NCBI GenBank assembly: GCA_902528415.1
Contig: CABZSR010000002.1
Location: forward strand, 1 to 64,000
Length of the DNA stretch: 64,000 nucleotides
Reading direction: 5' to 3'
From: an uncultured SAR116 cluster alpha proteobacterium
GTDB taxonomy: Bacteria; Pseudomonadota; Alphaproteobacteria; Puniceispirillales; Marisalimonadaceae
Shown: positions 1 through 11,614 of the stretch, one piece after another
Position numbering within the stretch: the first letter of the stretch is position 1
How the letters are laid out: the number at the start of each line of letters is the position of its first letter
Notes under the pieces: model-generated
The model's input: only the letters and a program-made list of their open reading frames with translations
Told to the model about the DNA's origin: nothing
Database searches by the model: none
Program-made: the position numbers and the translations under genes

Positions 1-849
1 ATCAAATTACTCTCAAAAATGGATACTGAAATCATTTTGTTTACCCGTAAAACAAGTTTGGGAAATTCGTTACAGGAATATAAATCTAACCAAAATATAA
101 AAGTTGTTCACTGGAATTTTACTAATTACCAACTTATAGACGAAAATATATTGAATTCAGATTGTATAATTAACCTGTGTGGAATTTTACATGAGAATAA
201 ACAAGGAGATTTTTTTAGAGTTCATTCTGACTTTCCAGCTCTTTTAGGTGAACTTTCAACCAAAAATAAAATAAATAAACTTATTCATGTTTCAGCATTA
301 GGTGTATCTGAGTTTTCTAACAGTGTTTATTCTAGAAGTAAGGCGATTGGAGAACGAAAGTTAATAGAAAAATTTCCAAAAGCTAAAATACTGAGGCCGT
401 CATTATTATTTGGGAAAGGTGATAATTTTTTTGGACAATTTTCACAAATGGCTTCTATATCACCCTTTTTACCTTTAATTTCTAGAACTACAAAATTTCA
501 ACCTGTTTTTGTAGATGATGTTGCAAAGGCAATAATTAATTTATTAAAAAGTACAAAATATAAAGAATCTATTTTCGAGATTGGAGGAGAATTTATCTAT
601 AGTTTTGAAGAACTTCTAAAAATTTTATTAGAAATTAAAAATATTAAGAGAATTTTAATTCCCCTTAATCCTAAATTGATGATGATACCTGCATACTTTT
701 TACAACAACTACCAAAGCCACCTTTCACGGTTGATCAAATGAAACTTTTAAAAAAAGATAATGTATTAGATAATTATTTGCCAGGTTTAAAAGAGTTAGG
801 AATTAAGCCAACTGATATGAAAAAAGAATTAGTTAATATTTATCGATAA
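1..849 (+). CDS. NAD(P)-dependent epimerase, NDUFA9-like (5' partial)
   Basis: This is an atypical short-chain dehydrogenase/epimerase of the complex I NDUFA9 type, a family linked to NAD(P)H binding and membrane or quinone-associated functions. The frame is open from base 1, and the first visible residues (IKLLSKMDTEIILFTRK) match the strand-helix-strand just after the GxxGxxG nucleotide loop. The loop itself therefore lies upstream and the gene is cut by the window edge; the ATG at 19 is probably not the true start. The catalytic-type YxxxK is visible (Y104, K108 counted from that ATG), as is the usual VSALG strand. It converges on uppP with a 5-bp gap. Family assignment is fairly sure; the exact substrate is unknown. 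Confidence 0.85.
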   Translation: MKLLSKMDTEIILFTRKTSLGNSLQEYKSNQNIKVVHWNFTNYQLIDENILNSDCIINLCGILHENKQGDFFRVHSDFPALLGELSTKNKINKLIHVSALGVSEFSNSVYSRSKAIGERKLIEKFPKAKILRPSLLFGKGDNFFGQFSQMASISPFLPLISRTTKFQPVFVDDVAKAIINLLKSTKYKESIFEIGGEFIYSFEELLKILLEIKNIKRILIPLNPKLMMIPAYFLQQLPKPPFTVDQMKLLKKDNVLDNYLPGLKELGIKPTDMKKELVNIYR

Positions 850-854
850 ATTAA

Positions 855-1646
855 TTAATAATAAGCATATATCAAAATCACAACACCAAGAACTATTCTA
901 TAAAAAACAAAAATTTTCAAAGAGGCTGTGTTTATCCATTTCATAAATAGTTTTATTGTTATGAAGGCCGAACAAAAGCTTAAAATAATTCCTATAACCA
1001 TGTCATTATCATAGAAAAAACCCTCTTTATAAAATAGTGAAAAACTTTCTAATGTAGTTGCGGCAAGTATTACAGGAATTGATAATAGTAAAGAATACTT
1101 AGAAGCATCATATCGGCTAAAGCCCATAAACAGACCTGCAGTAATAATAATGCCAGATCTACTAGTACCAGGAATTAGAGCTAAAATTTGAAATAATCCT
1201 ATGATAAAAGCATCTTTTAAATTTAAGCTTTTGATAAATTTTCTGATCTTAAGGTTTGTATCAGCTATCCCCAGTAAAATTCCAAAACCTAAGGTTGACA
1301 ATCCTATAATTTCTAAATTACGAATTATATTGAAATCATACAAATGTATTAAAAACCCAACAAGAACGATTGGTATGGTGCTAATAATCAAGTTTTTAAA
1401 AGTTATAAACCCTTCATCACTTTTTTTTAGCAAAAAAGTATCAAGAGCTATTTTAGAAATATCTTTTTTTAAATAAAATATTACTGCTAATAGAGATCCA
1501 AAATGCAAAGAGACATCAAAACTTCTCTTAGATAATATGGATACAAATATTTCTGGAATAATTATTAGATGAGCACTTGAAGAAATTGGAAGGAACTCAG
1601 TAATACCCTGAACCATTGATAATATAATAATTATTTCTAAGGCCAT
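855..1646 (-). CDS. uppP: Undecaprenyl-diphosphatase UppP (BacA)
   Basis: An integral membrane phosphatase that recycles undecaprenyl pyrophosphate to the monophosphate carrier used for peptidoglycan and polysaccharide export. Both family signatures are present: QGITEFLPISSSAH at residues 13-26 (catalytic Glu17) and PGTSRSG at 159-165. A conserved His is near residue 49, and hydrophobic helices run through the whole protein. Its 263 aa are normal for the family. It is transcribed opposite to both neighbours. Identification is secure. Confidence 0.96.
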   Translation of the reverse strand: MALEIIIILSMVQGITEFLPISSSAHLIIIPEIFVSILSKRSFDVSLHFGSLLAVIFYLKKDISKIALDTFLLKKSDEGFITFKNLIISTIPIVLVGFLIHLYDFNIIRNLEIIGLSTLGFGILLGIADTNLKIRKFIKSLNLKDAFIIGLFQILALIPGTSRSGIIITAGLFMGFSRYDASKYSLLLSIPVILAATTLESFSLFYKEGFFYDNDMVIGIILSFCSAFITIKLFMKWINTASLKIFVFYRIVLGVVILIYAYY

Positions 1647-1757
1647 TTAGTACTCTTTAGTTTGTATAAATATTATTAGACTTATATAATCATATTATCT
1701 AATAAAAAATTAACTTAATTCTGATATAAATATTTTAACTTTTAGCTTATGAAGTAA

Positions 1758-2879
1758 TTGATGATTTGGAATAGAAAAAAACCATATTTAGCAGAAATCA
1801 CTTTTAGTAAGTTATTATCAGGTAAATATTCTAACAAAGAAATTATGCATTATGAGATTTCTTTAGGAGATAGTGAATTATACTACGAACCAGGTGATAG
1901 TTTAGCAGTAATTCCAACAAATGATAATAATCTTGTTTTAGCCATTATAGATAGACTAAATGTGAGTCCTTCAATAATTCCAGATGGCCAAAATTTTTCT
2001 TTATTTGAACTTCTTAAATCACATTATGAGATATTAACCCCAACAAATAGATTAATATATTTTATAAATGAAAATATTAAAAATGATGATCTTAACATGG
2101 CTGTAAAAAGTGATGATAAAAACTTTTTAAATGAATTTAAATATGGGAAGGATGTTTTAGACTTTATAAATTTAGATAAAAAATTGAAAATAGATTTAAA
2201 TATATTTTTAACTTTGTTGAAACAGCTACAGCACCGGGCTTATTCAATTACATCAAGCTATAATGCATACCCAAAAAAAATTCATCTTACTGTATCCACT
2301 CAAAGATGGAAAAATAATTTAAGAGATTACCATGGTGTGTGTTCAACTTTTTTAGCTGATAAATGTTTTAAGGGCTCTAAAATAAAAGTTTTCTTGATAC
2401 CTAATAGAATTTTTAAATTACCCAAAGATCAAGAAAAAGCTGTAATTATGATTGGACCAGGTACAGGTCTCGCTCCTTTTATATCTTTTCTTCAAGAAAG
2501 AAAATTTTTAAGAAGTTCAGGAAAAAATTGGCTTTTCTTTGGTGCGCAAACAAGAAAAAACGATTTTATTTATGAAAAGGAAATTTTAAATTTCAAAAAA
2601 AATAATGTTTTGCAAAAATTAGATTTGGCATTTTCTAGGGACCAATTAAAAAAAATCTACGTACAAGATAAAATGTATGAATCAAGAGCAGAACTTTTTC
2701 AATGGCTTGAAGATGGTGCTATTTTATATGTTTGTGGAGATGCACTGAAAATGGCTAAAGACGTGGATAGTATGTTGAGAGTAATTATAGAAGAGCAACT
2801 TGGTTGTAACGAAATTAAAAGTTTGGAATATATTAAAAACTTAAAAAAAGAAAAAAGATATTTATTGGATGTATATTAA
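1758..2879 (+). CDS. FAD/NADPH-binding reductase, CysJ C-terminal-like
   Basis: This diflavin-reductase-type ferredoxin-NADP reductase module resembles the C-terminal part of sulfite reductase flavoprotein CysJ. Visible are the FAD motif RAYSITSS (160-167), the second FAD motif GVCS (193-196), the NADPH motif GPGTGLAPF (233-241), FGAQTR, YVCGDA, and a terminal RYLLDVY that matches the CysJ C-terminus. At 373 aa it has no N-terminal flavodoxin (FMN) domain, so a separate electron-transfer partner would be needed. No sulfite reductase hemoprotein is nearby. Two ATGs (1758, 1761) are possible starts. The fold is sure; the electron acceptor is not. Confidence 0.85.
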   Translation: MMIWNRKKPYLAEITFSKLLSGKYSNKEIMHYEISLGDSELYYEPGDSLAVIPTNDNNLVLAIIDRLNVSPSIIPDGQNFSLFELLKSHYEILTPTNRLIYFINENIKNDDLNMAVKSDDKNFLNEFKYGKDVLDFINLDKKLKIDLNIFLTLLKQLQHRAYSITSSYNAYPKKIHLTVSTQRWKNNLRDYHGVCSTFLADKCFKGSKIKVFLIPNRIFKLPKDQEKAVIMIGPGTGLAPFISFLQERKFLRSSGKNWLFFGAQTRKNDFIYEKEILNFKKNNVLQKLDLAFSRDQLKKIYVQDKMYESRAELFQWLEDGAILYVCGDALKMAKDVDSMLRVIIEEQLGCNEIKSLEYIKNLKKEKRYLLDVY

Positions 2880-2919
2880 AAAAGTTAATTTAATTTTCTA
2901 ACCATTAAAGGACACAGTA

Positions 2920-3813
2920 ATGAAATGGGATAGATTAAGATTATTCAACATTGTCGCTCAAACACGAAATATCACTGAAGCGTCATACATATTACATATA
3001 AGTCAATCTGCATTAAGTCGACAAATGAAGGCGCTTGAAAATGAATTAGGAGTAAAACTTTTTTTAAGAAACTCTGACGGTATTTCATTAACCAAGGCGG
3101 GAATGAGATTGTCGTCTTCTGTTCAAGTTTTAGCTTCTGATATAAGTAAAACACATAACCAGTTGCTCGAAGATATGGATGTTCCCTCTGGAAGGTTAAA
3201 TGTTTCCGCAACAAATGCTTTTGGAGCTTTATGGGTTGCACCGAGAATGTCTAAATTTAAATCGCTTTATCCTGATATAAGCATAGCACTTAGTTTAAGA
3301 GACTTTGAGCCAAGAGTTACAAATTTTAATTCAGATATAGAAGTAAGGATGACACCTTCAGTATCACAAGATGATGTTCAAATTAAGTTGGCAGATTGTA
3401 AATATAAGATATTTGCATCAAATGAATATATTTCAAAAAATGGATGTCCTAAAACCAGTAGTGATTTAGATAATCATAAAATTATTTCTTATGGCGAAGA
3501 TGCTCAACCACCATTAGATAGGCATAGGTTAAATTGGTTGTTAACAATTGGTAAAGAAAATAAAAGGCCTAGAAAACCAATTTTAGAAGTTTCAAGTATT
3601 TATGGAATTGCGAAAGCTACTGAGGTTGGTATGGGAATAGCCTCATTACCTGATTGGATGGAATTTGAAATGATAGAGCTTACTGAAGTTTTATCACAAT
3701 TAGATGGTCCTAAAATGTCAATATCATTATGCTTCAATTATGAGTTAAGGAACGACTCTAGAATAAAAGCTTTCAAAGATTTTATGACAAAAGAAGCAGA
3801 AACAATTAATTAA
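2920..3813 (+). CDS. LysR-family transcriptional regulator
   Basis: An N-terminal winged helix-turn-helix (about residues 5-62, with SQSALSRQMKALE as recognition region) is followed by a periplasmic-binding-protein-like effector domain, the standard LysR layout at 297 aa. AAAGGA lies 7 nt before the start ATG. It sits between the CysJ-like reductase (same strand, 40 bp upstream) and gltB, so either could be a target, but LysR regulators usually act on a divergent neighbour and none is present here. The effector is unknown. Confidence 0.93.
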   Translation: MKWDRLRLFNIVAQTRNITEASYILHISQSALSRQMKALENELGVKLFLRNSDGISLTKAGMRLSSSVQVLASDISKTHNQLLEDMDVPSGRLNVSATNAFGALWVAPRMSKFKSLYPDISIALSLRDFEPRVTNFNSDIEVRMTPSVSQDDVQIKLADCKYKIFASNEYISKNGCPKTSSDLDNHKIISYGEDAQPPLDRHRLNWLLTIGKENKRPRKPILEVSSIYGIAKATEVGMGIASLPDWMEFEMIELTEVLSQLDGPKMSISLCFNYELRNDSRIKAFKDFMTKEAETIN

Positions 3814-3976
3814 TTTGTAAATCATTTTTGAAATGCAATTTATGCATATCTGACATATAATGAATCATTTTACAATTGTAGTTATATTAATTATGTTCCA
3901 CTTCCCTTAAGGTGTAACCTAAATAATAAAAATACTCTATAACCTACATTAGCCAGTTAATATTAAGGATTAATGG

Positions 3977-6900
3977 ATGAAGAACAACAAAATTAACAAA
4001 ATGGGTTTTCCAAAGGAACATGGTTTATATGATCCTCAAAACGAACATGAGAATTGCGGTTTTGGGTTTATTGCGAATATAAAAAATGAACCAAAACATG
4101 AAATAGTTCATCAAGCCTTAGAAATTGTTCATAACCTTGATCATAGAGGTGCAATAGGAGCAGATCCCTTAGCTGGAGATGGTGCGGGAATATTAATACA
4201 AATACCTGATGAGTTTTTTAGAAAAATTTTAATTAATTCTAATATAAATTTACCTAAAGTTGGAAGTTATGGTGTGGGAATGGTGTTTTTACCATCTCAA
4301 AAAAAGAGAGCAGAACAAGCAGTTCAAGCAGTTGAAAAGGCAATTAAAAACGAAAATCAAGAACTAATTTGTTGGAGAGATGTTCCTATAGATGATAGTG
4401 TGTTAGGTAAAACTGTTAAAGATAACGCACCGATTATAAAACAATTTTTTATCAAAAAAGACTTGGCTACATTAACTGAGCAGGAGTTTCAGAGAAAACT
4501 TTATGTTATCAGAAAACAGTGTCTTTTTTTACTCCAAAATGAAAAAGACGACTGGGACGACTTTTATGTTGTTTCGCTTTCTTCAAGGACAATTATATTT
4601 AAAGGGATGGTTTTAGCCCCAAACTTGTCTAAATTTTATATTGACTTTCAAAACAAGAATTTTAAGACAGCTATTGCTCTGTTTCATCAAAGATTTTCTA
4701 CAAACACTTTTCCATCATGGAGACTTGCCCAACCATTTAGGTATTTATGTCACAATGGAGAAATAAACACTGTTAAAGGAAATACTAACTGGATGAATTC
4801 GAGAAGGTACAGTATGTCATCAGAAGTATTAAAAGATGATTTACAGAAATTATGGCCAATTATTGAAAAATCTCCTTCAGACTCAGCCACATTCGATAAT
4901 GCTTTAGAATTACTTGTAATGTCTGGTTATTCATTACCGCATGCTATGATGCTTATGATACCAGAGGCTTGGAAAGATAATTCATTAATGGATCCTAAAC
5001 GTAAGTCATTCTATGAATATTATTCAGCTTTAATAGAACCATGGGACGGTCCAGCAGCTATGGCATTTACTGACGGAATGCAAATAGCTGCTACTTTAGA
5101 TCGAAACGGACTTAGACCTGCAAGATATATTGTTACAAATGACGATTTGGTAATTATGTCCTCCGAAGTTGGAGTGCTTCGAGATATACCAGAAAATAAA
5201 ATAATAAAAAAATGGCGATTACAGCCAGGTAAAATGCTCCTTGTAGATTTACAAGAACACAGAATAATATCTGATGAGGAACTTAAAGATAATCTAGTCA
5301 ATATTTTTCCTTATGATAGCTGGGTTAAAGCATCTAAAATAAAAATGGAATCTTTGGACATTAAAACTAACAAAGAATTTCCTGACGAAGGTGCTTTATT
5401 AGACTCACAACAAGCCTTTGGCTATAATAAAGAAGATTTAAAATTTTTTCTTGAACCTATGATTTTAGAAGGACAAGATCCCATAGGTTCAATGGGACGG
5501 GATATTCCTTTAGCAGCTTTATCTGATAAGAACCGTTTATTATATGATTACTTTTTTCAAAATTTTGCTCAAGTAACAAACCCTCCAATTGATCCTATAC
5601 GTGAAGAATTAGTTATGTCACTAATGAATTTTATTGGTCCAAGACCTAACTTACTTGATCCTAAATCAGGCGCAAATCAAAAATTAATTGAAGTTAATCA
5701 TCCTATTTTAAGTAACGAAGATATCGAAAAAATAAGAAAAATTCAAAACTTTTCATCAGGAGATCTAAAATCCTTTACTCTCAGTATTTGTTATAACAAA
5801 AAAATTAATAAACATTTCAAAATTGCAGATTTTATTGAAGAGATTTGCGAAATGGCTGAAAATTTAATTAACAACAATTTATGTAACATTATCATTTTGT
5901 CAGATAAAGATCTTGATAAAAATAATGTCGCCATACCTGCATTATTAGCTACGAGCGCCCTACACCACCATTTGATCAAAAAAGGTTTAAGAACAAAAGT
6001 TGGTTTGGTTGTTGAAACTGGAGAAGCTAGGAGAGTACACGATTTATGTCTTCTAGCGGGTTATGGGGCTGAAGCTATCAATCCATATTTAGCTTTTTAC
6101 ACATTATCCAATATTATAAAGAGTAATAGTCAAAATATTTCTGAAAGCGAGGCTTATACCAAATACATTAAGGCAGTTACTAAAGGAATGCTTAAAGTAA
6201 TGTCTAAAATGGGTATATCAACTTATCAATCTTACTCAGGGGCTCAAATTTTTGATGCTGTTGGTCTTTCTTCCAAATTAATTGATAAATATTTTTGTGG
6301 GACTTCATCTAAAGTTGAGGGCATTGACTTAGATGAAATTCAAAAGGAAACAGAAAATAGACATGAATTGGCATTTGGCAACTCACCTATACTGCGTAAT
6401 GATTTGGATGTTGGCGGAGACTTAAGTTATAGAATTAGGGGTGAAGAACATGTTTGGACACCAGAAACAATAGGAATGCTTCAACATTCAGTTAGAAGTG
6501 CCAACTTTAACACTTTTAAAAAATACTCAAAAAAAATTAATGATCATTCTATAAAGTTAAAGAATTTAAGGGGCCTTTTAAAATTTAATTCTAAGACCAA
6601 TCCAATAAACCTGGATGAAGTCGAACCAACCTCAGAAATTGTCAAAAGGTTTGCTACTGGAGCGATGTCTTTAGGTTCCATCTCTACTGAAGCACATACC
6701 ACTCTTGCAATTGCTATGAATCGTCTTGGTGGAAGATCTAACACAGGAGAAGGAGGAGAAGAAACTTCCAGGTTTAAGCCCATGCCGAATGGTGACTCAA
6801 TGAATTCTAGAATTAAGCAGGTTGCATCAGGTAGATTTGGAGTTACAACTGAATATCTTTCGAATGCCACTGACATCCAAATTAAAATGGCCCAGGGAGC

Positions 6901-8611
6901 CAAGCCAGGAGAAGGTGGCCAGCTTCCAGGTGGTAAAGTTGACGAATTTATTGCTAAGATTAGGCATTCAACTCCTGGTGTTGGTTTAATATCTCCTCCA
7001 CCTCATCACGATATATATTCTATAGAAGATTTAGCGCAACTTATTCATGATTTAAAAAATGTTAACCCAAAAGCTAGAGTGTCTGTTAAACTTGTGTCTG
7101 AAATTGGGGTTGGGACTGTCGCTGCGGGAGTAAGTAAGGCATATGCAGATCATGTTACAATTTCAGGAAATGACGGAGGTACTGGAGCAAGTCCAATTAC
7201 TTCATTATTAAATGCTGGGGGACCTTGGGAGACAGGCTTAGCAGAAACACATCAAACACTGGTAATGAACGGTTTAAGAGAAAGAATAGCTGTGCAGGTT
7301 GATGGTGGATTACGAACAGGTAGAGATGTAGTAATAGGAGCAATGTTAGGTGCTGACGAGTTTGGTTTTGCTACTGCAGCATTAATCTCAGAAGGATGTA
7401 TAATGATGAGAAAATGTCATTTAAACACCTGTCCAGTCGGCGTTGCAACTCAAGATCCCAAATTAAGGAAAAACTTTACAGGTCAACCTGATCATGTTGT
7501 TAATTTTTTTGTTTTTATAGCTAACGAAGTTAGAGAAATAATGGCACAACTAGGTATTAAAAACTTTAATGATTTGATTGGTAGAAGGGATTTGCTTGAT
7601 TTTCATCGTGCAGAAGAACATTGGAAAGCACATGGACTTGATTTAGCGCGACTAATTGTTCCTTTGACAAAAGAAAATAACCAGAGTTTCTTCAATTCAC
7701 AAAAACAAGACCATAGATTAGAACTCGCACTTGATAATTTGTTGATTTCAAAATCACATGATGCCATATTAAACAAAAATAAGGTTAACTTTAAATCAAA
7801 AATTGTCAACACAAACAGAACAGTTGGTGGAATGCTGTCAGGTGTAATTGCCAAAAAATATGGCCATAACGGCTTACCTAATGATACAATAAAAATAAAT
7901 TTTTCTGGTAATGCTGGGCAAAGCTTTGGTGCTTGGCTAGCTAGAGGTGTTTCCTTTAATCTGGAAGGAGATGCTAACGATTATGTTGGTAAAGGTTTAT
8001 CGGGAGGAAGGATATCAATTCATCCACAAGAAAATAGTTCAATTATTGCTCAAGACAATATTATCGCAGGAAATACACTCTTGTATGGAGCTATTTCTGG
8101 AGAATGTTACTTGAGTGGTATTGTAGGTGAACGTTTTGCCGTAAGAAATTCAGGAGCGACGACTGTTGTTGAAGGTTGTGGTGATCACGGCTGTGAATAT
8201 ATGACAGGTGGTGTAGTTATTGTTTTAGGAAAAACAGGTAGAAATTTTGCAGCAGGAATGTCTGGTGGTATTGCATACATTCTTGATGAGGATAACACTT
8301 TTGAAGCCAATTGTAATAAGTCCATGGTTGAATTAGAAAAAGTTTCTAGTTTTGAAGGTTCTGAACATAATTCTGTAGAAAACATAAATAGTGATTTGTT
8401 AGACTTCGATGAAGCCCGATTAAAATTAATAATACAAAAGCATTTTAAGTTCACTAAAAGTAAAAAAGCTAAAATTATTTTAGATAACTGGAATAAATAT
8501 ATTAGTCTTTTTCATAAAATTACTCCCTTTGATTTTAAAAGAGCATTAATTGAAAGAAAAGAAAAATTAAATACAAAAAATAATACACCCAATAGAATTG
8601 CTGGAGAATAA
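3977..8611 (+). CDS. gltB: Glutamate synthase large subunit
   Basis: Large subunit of NADPH-dependent glutamate synthase, which transfers the amide nitrogen of glutamine to 2-oxoglutarate. The 1544 aa show the expected order: a short propeptide, then catalytic Cys27 (CGFGFIAN) of the class II amidotransferase domain (to about 430), a central domain, the FMN domain (about 830-1200) with the 3Fe-4S cysteines in CHLNTCPVG, and the C-terminal glycine-rich beta-helix. AAGGAT precedes the chosen ATG by about 7 nt. A weak promoter-like pair TTTACA(17)TATGTT lies at 3869-3897 and overlaps the palindrome TACAATTGTA. It forms an operon with gltD. Confidence 0.97.
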   Translation: MKNNKINKMGFPKEHGLYDPQNEHENCGFGFIANIKNEPKHEIVHQALEIVHNLDHRGAIGADPLAGDGAGILIQIPDEFFRKILINSNINLPKVGSYGVGMVFLPSQKKRAEQAVQAVEKAIKNENQELICWRDVPIDDSVLGKTVKDNAPIIKQFFIKKDLATLTEQEFQRKLYVIRKQCLFLLQNEKDDWDDFYVVSLSSRTIIFKGMVLAPNLSKFYIDFQNKNFKTAIALFHQRFSTNTFPSWRLAQPFRYLCHNGEINTVKGNTNWMNSRRYSMSSEVLKDDLQKLWPIIEKSPSDSATFDNALELLVMSGYSLPHAMMLMIPEAWKDNSLMDPKRKSFYEYYSALIEPWDGPAAMAFTDGMQIAATLDRNGLRPARYIVTNDDLVIMSSEVGVLRDIPENKIIKKWRLQPGKMLLVDLQEHRIISDEELKDNLVNIFPYDSWVKASKIKMESLDIKTNKEFPDEGALLDSQQAFGYNKEDLKFFLEPMILEGQDPIGSMGRDIPLAALSDKNRLLYDYFFQNFAQVTNPPIDPIREELVMSLMNFIGPRPNLLDPKSGANQKLIEVNHPILSNEDIEKIRKIQNFSSGDLKSFTLSICYNKKINKHFKIADFIEEICEMAENLINNNLCNIIILSDKDLDKNNVAIPALLATSALHHHLIKKGLRTKVGLVVETGEARRVHDLCLLAGYGAEAINPYLAFYTLSNIIKSNSQNISESEAYTKYIKAVTKGMLKVMSKMGISTYQSYSGAQIFDAVGLSSKLIDKYFCGTSSKVEGIDLDEIQKETENRHELAFGNSPILRNDLDVGGDLSYRIRGEEHVWTPETIGMLQHSVRSANFNTFKKYSKKINDHSIKLKNLRGLLKFNSKTNPINLDEVEPTSEIVKRFATGAMSLGSISTEAHTTLAIAMNRLGGRSNTGEGGEETSRFKPMPNGDSMNSRIKQVASGRFGVTTEYLSNATDIQIKMAQGAKPGEGGQLPGGKVDEFIAKIRHSTPGVGLISPPPHHDIYSIEDLAQLIHDLKNVNPKARVSVKLVSEIGVGTVAAGVSKAYADHVTISGNDGGTGASPITSLLNAGGPWETGLAETHQTLVMNGLRERIAVQVDGGLRTGRDVVIGAMLGADEFGFATAALISEGCIMMRKCHLNTCPVGVATQDPKLRKNFTGQPDHVVNFFVFIANEVREIMAQLGIKNFNDLIGRRDLLDFHRAEEHWKAHGLDLARLIVPLTKENNQSFFNSQKQDHRLELALDNLLISKSHDAILNKNKVNFKSKIVNTNRTVGGMLSGVIAKKYGHNGLPNDTIKINFSGNAGQSFGAWLARGVSFNLEGDANDYVGKGLSGGRISIHPQENSSIIAQDNIIAGNTLLYGAISGECYLSGIVGERFAVRNSGATTVVEGCGDHGCEYMTGGVVIVLGKTGRNFAAGMSGGIAYILDEDNTFEANCNKSMVELEKVSSFEGSEHNSVENINSDLLDFDEARLKLIIQKHFKFTKSKKAKIILDNWNKYISLFHKITPFDFKRALIERKEKLNTKNNTPNRIAGE

Positions 8612-8612
8612 A

Positions 8613-10055
8613 ATGGGAAAAACAACAGGATTTATGGAACTAGATCGTGTGGAAAGAGATTACGAACCTGTTGAAGATAGGGTCAAACATTTTAAAGAGT
8701 TTTTAATACCATTAGATCCAAAAGAAGTTTCTAAACAAGGTGCAAGATGTATGGATTGCGGAATACCATATTGCCATCAAGGATGTCCGGTTAACAATTT
8801 GATACCTGACTGGAATGATATGGTCTATAATAATAGGTGGAAGGAAGCTTTAGATTTACTACATTCAACTAACAATTTTCCTGAATTTACCGGAAGGATT
8901 TGTCCTGCACCTTGTGAAGCCTCATGTACATTAAATATTACAGATAACCCAGTAGCTATTAAAACAATCGAATGCTCTGTTGTAGATAGGGGATGGGAAG
9001 AAGGCTGGATAAAGCCTCAAATACCCTCAAAAAAATCAAATAAAAAAGTTGCAATTATTGGCTCTGGACCATCAGGGTTAGCCTGTGCTCAGCAATTAGC
9101 TAGAGCAGGACACTCTGTGGTGGTCTTTGAGAAAAATGAAAGAATAGGGGGATTGCTTAGAATAGGCATACCCGACTTTAAAATGGAAAAAACTCTAATT
9201 GATAGAAGAATGTCACAAATGGAACTTGAAGGTGTTGAGTTTAGAGTTAATAGTCATGTAGGTAATAATGTTAGGATAGAAGAGTTAAATGATGAATTTG
9301 AGGCTATTGCGTTTTGTGGTGGTTCTGAACACCCTAGAGATCTTCCCGTTGAAGGAAGAGAATTAAAAGGTGTTTACTTTGCAATGGAATTCCTTTCACA
9401 GCAAAATGATCGAGTTTCAGGTAAAACTATAAAATCTGATATTGAAATTTCCGCAAAAGGTAAAAACGTACTGGTTATAGGTGGAGGTGATACAGGTTCT
9501 GACTGTGTCGGAACATCCAACAGACAAGGAGCTAAATCTGTCACACAACTTGAACTGCTTGATCAACCACCTGAAAAAGAGGATAAAGCATTAACTTGGC
9601 CTAATTGGCCAATGAAAATGAGGACCTCAACTTCTCATCAAGAAGGTTGTGAGAGAAACTGGTCAGTTTTAACAAAGTCATTTGAAGGTGATAATGGTAA
9701 AGTATCAAAGCTTAATTGTGTAAATGTTGAGTGGAAAAAAGGTGATGATGATAGAATGAAGATGACAGAAATAATAGGTTCTGAATTCTCTTTTAAAGCT
9801 GATCTTGTTTTACTTGCAATGGGGTTTGTACACCCTATACATGAAGGTTTAATTAAACAATTAGGAGTTAAATTAACACCAGTTGGAAACTTAGAAGCCG
9901 ATGATGATAAATATCAAACATCAGTTAATAAGTTTTTTGCAGCAGGCGACTCAAGACGTGGTCAGTCCTTAGTTGTATGGGCGATTAAAGAAGGCAGACA
10001 ATGTGCAAAATCAATTGATGAATATCTGATGGGTAAGTCTGATTTACCAAAATAG
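8613..10055 (+). CDS. gltD: Glutamate synthase small subunit
   Basis: Beta subunit carrying NADPH oxidation and electron delivery to GltB. I place the start at 8613 (MGKTTGF), because GGAG sits 6 nt upstream inside the last codons of gltB; a longer reading from 8598 has no such site. Two iron-sulfur cysteine groups are present (C46, C49, C54, C58 and C97, C101, C105), followed by an FAD Rossmann motif GSGPSGLA near 150 and an NADPH motif GGGDTGSDC near 287. The 480 aa are typical. The start overlaps the gltB stop region, which indicates coupled translation. Confidence 0.96.
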   Translation: MGKTTGFMELDRVERDYEPVEDRVKHFKEFLIPLDPKEVSKQGARCMDCGIPYCHQGCPVNNLIPDWNDMVYNNRWKEALDLLHSTNNFPEFTGRICPAPCEASCTLNITDNPVAIKTIECSVVDRGWEEGWIKPQIPSKKSNKKVAIIGSGPSGLACAQQLARAGHSVVVFEKNERIGGLLRIGIPDFKMEKTLIDRRMSQMELEGVEFRVNSHVGNNVRIEELNDEFEAIAFCGGSEHPRDLPVEGRELKGVYFAMEFLSQQNDRVSGKTIKSDIEISAKGKNVLVIGGGDTGSDCVGTSNRQGAKSVTQLELLDQPPEKEDKALTWPNWPMKMRTSTSHQEGCERNWSVLTKSFEGDNGKVSKLNCVNVEWKKGDDDRMKMTEIIGSEFSFKADLVLLAMGFVHPIHEGLIKQLGVKLTPVGNLEADDDKYQTSVNKFFAAGDSRRGQSLVVWAIKEGRQCAKSIDEYLMGKSDLPK

Positions 10056-10167
10056 TTTGTATTAGTTCTTTTGGAAGTCTTCCTTGTTAAATTATTAATA
10101 TGGTTTAAATGTTTATTTAAGTGTATTAAGAATGAGTTTAATGAGTTAATTTAAATGAATAAAATAC

Positions 10168-10836
10168 ATGTATACTCTTCATCATTATTATCTTTGTCCA
10201 TCTTCTAGGTTTGTTAGGTTAATTTTAGAAGAGTACAAGTTGAAATATACTGTACAACTTGAAAATTATTGGAAACCACAAAAAGATTTTTTAAAAATTA
10301 ATCCTGCAGGTCATTTGCCTATTCTTGTTAATCAAGAAAATTATCCAATAATAGGATCAAATGCTTGCTTGGAATATTTTAAGGATTTAAATTTGAAACC
10401 CGATTTAGTAGGTGAAAATTATAAAGATAAGGCAGAAATATACCGACTATATTATTGGTTTGAAACTTTATTCAAAAAAGAAGTTTTAGATCCAATTATT
10501 TATGAAAAAGTGTTTTCAAGGGTTGTTGATAATATAACTCCAAACAGTTCAAATATTCGGGCAGCAATACAAAACTTAGGATTTCACATCAATTATTTTG
10601 ATTATTTATTAAAAAACCAGGATTATCTTGTAACTAATGATTTAACTTATTTAGATTTTTTAGCCTCAGCAAATTTGTCTATATTAGATTATCTTGGATT
10701 ACTCAGTTTTGAAGATAATAATAATATTAAAGATTGGTATTTTAAACTTAAATCTAGACCTTCATTTAAAACGTTATTAAAAGATCAAATAGTTGGATTA
10801 AATCCAGATGAAAAATATAAATTCCTAGATATATAA
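10168..10836 (+). CDS. Glutathione S-transferase family protein
   Basis: Thioredoxin-like N-terminal domain (residues 1-75) with a glutathione-site pattern NPAGHLPILV and the SNACLEYF helix start, then an all-helical C-terminal domain. The 222 aa fit cytosolic GSTs. The N-terminal LCPSSRFVRLILEE has Ser at the usual catalytic region, as in bacterial beta/theta-like forms. It stands alone, 112 bp after gltD, with no obvious ribosome-binding site. Role is unknown; detoxification or a dehalogenase/isomerase-like reaction are possible. Confidence 0.88.
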   Translation: MYTLHHYYLCPSSRFVRLILEEYKLKYTVQLENYWKPQKDFLKINPAGHLPILVNQENYPIIGSNACLEYFKDLNLKPDLVGENYKDKAEIYRLYYWFETLFKKEVLDPIIYEKVFSRVVDNITPNSSNIRAAIQNLGFHINYFDYLLKNQDYLVTNDLTYLDFLASANLSILDYLGLLSFEDNNNIKDWYFKLKSRPSFKTLLKDQIVGLNPDEKYKFLDI

Positions 10837-10842
10837 TTAATG

Positions 10843-11583
10843 TTATATTCTCATTTTCTCTATTATATCAATAATTATTTTTAACTGATTGGCTTCTGAT
10901 AGCCTGTGGCTAGCTTCCTTATCTAATAGTAGTTTAACATTTTGAGTCCCAACAATATTTTTCATAATGTCTATACTAAGAGTATAAGGCACATCAGTAT
11001 CTGCCATTCCATGATATAAATATACAGGACCGTCAAAGTGTAAATCTTCTGATAGCACTAGGTTTTTAAAGCTATCTTTTATAAATTTATAGGAAAAAAT
11101 ATTTCGTGAGCCATCATTGTTATTTATAGTAATTTTTCTATCCCGTATTAAACTTTTTTTCTGATCATTGTTCATTTTATCCCAAATTAAAAGTTTGGGG
11201 AAATCTGGTGCAGGTGCTAAACCGATTAATCCAAATATATTTTTTTTTAGATTTTTAGCTAACATTAACATCACCCAACCTCCCATTGAAGAACCTATAA
11301 GAATTTGTTTTCCCTTTGTGAGCTTTTTAATTAGAAACTCAGCATCCATATACCAATCAGAAAAACATTTTTTATCTATTTTTCCAGATGACTCACCGTG
11401 ACCAGAATAGTCAAATCTCAAAAAGCTATGGTCATTATCTTTTGCCCAATTTTCTATGTAGAGTGCTTTATTACCTTTCATATCAGATTTAAAACCACTA
11501 AGAAATACTATTCCCGTCTTTTTTCCTATGAATTGATTGTATGCTATTGTATTACCATGAGGAGTATCAATAAAGTTTGTCAT
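10843..11583 (-). CDS. Alpha/beta hydrolase (ABHD10-like)
   Basis: Serine hydrolase fold with a full triad in order: nucleophile Ser99 in GSSMG, Asp in HGMADTDVPY near residue 190, and His in ASHRLSE near 224. The FDYSGHGESSG strand-loop is also typical. The length (246 aa) and motif set resemble the palmitoyl-protein thioesterase ABHD10-like group found in alphaproteobacteria. It is convergent with the GST (6-bp gap) and divergent from the glycosyltransferase. Substrate is unknown; thioester or ester hydrolysis is inferred from the family. Confidence 0.87.
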   Translation of the reverse strand: MTNFIDTPHGNTIAYNQFIGKKTGIVFLSGFKSDMKGNKALYIENWAKDNDHSFLRFDYSGHGESSGKIDKKCFSDWYMDAEFLIKKLTKGKQILIGSSMGGWVMLMLAKNLKKNIFGLIGLAPAPDFPKLLIWDKMNNDQKKSLIRDRKITINNNDGSRNIFSYKFIKDSFKNLVLSEDLHFDGPVYLYHGMADTDVPYTLSIDIMKNIVGTQNVKLLLDKEASHRLSEANQLKIIIDIIEKMRI

Positions 11584-11614
11584 TAAATGTCCATTCGGTT
11601 CAAGGTCAACTAAA

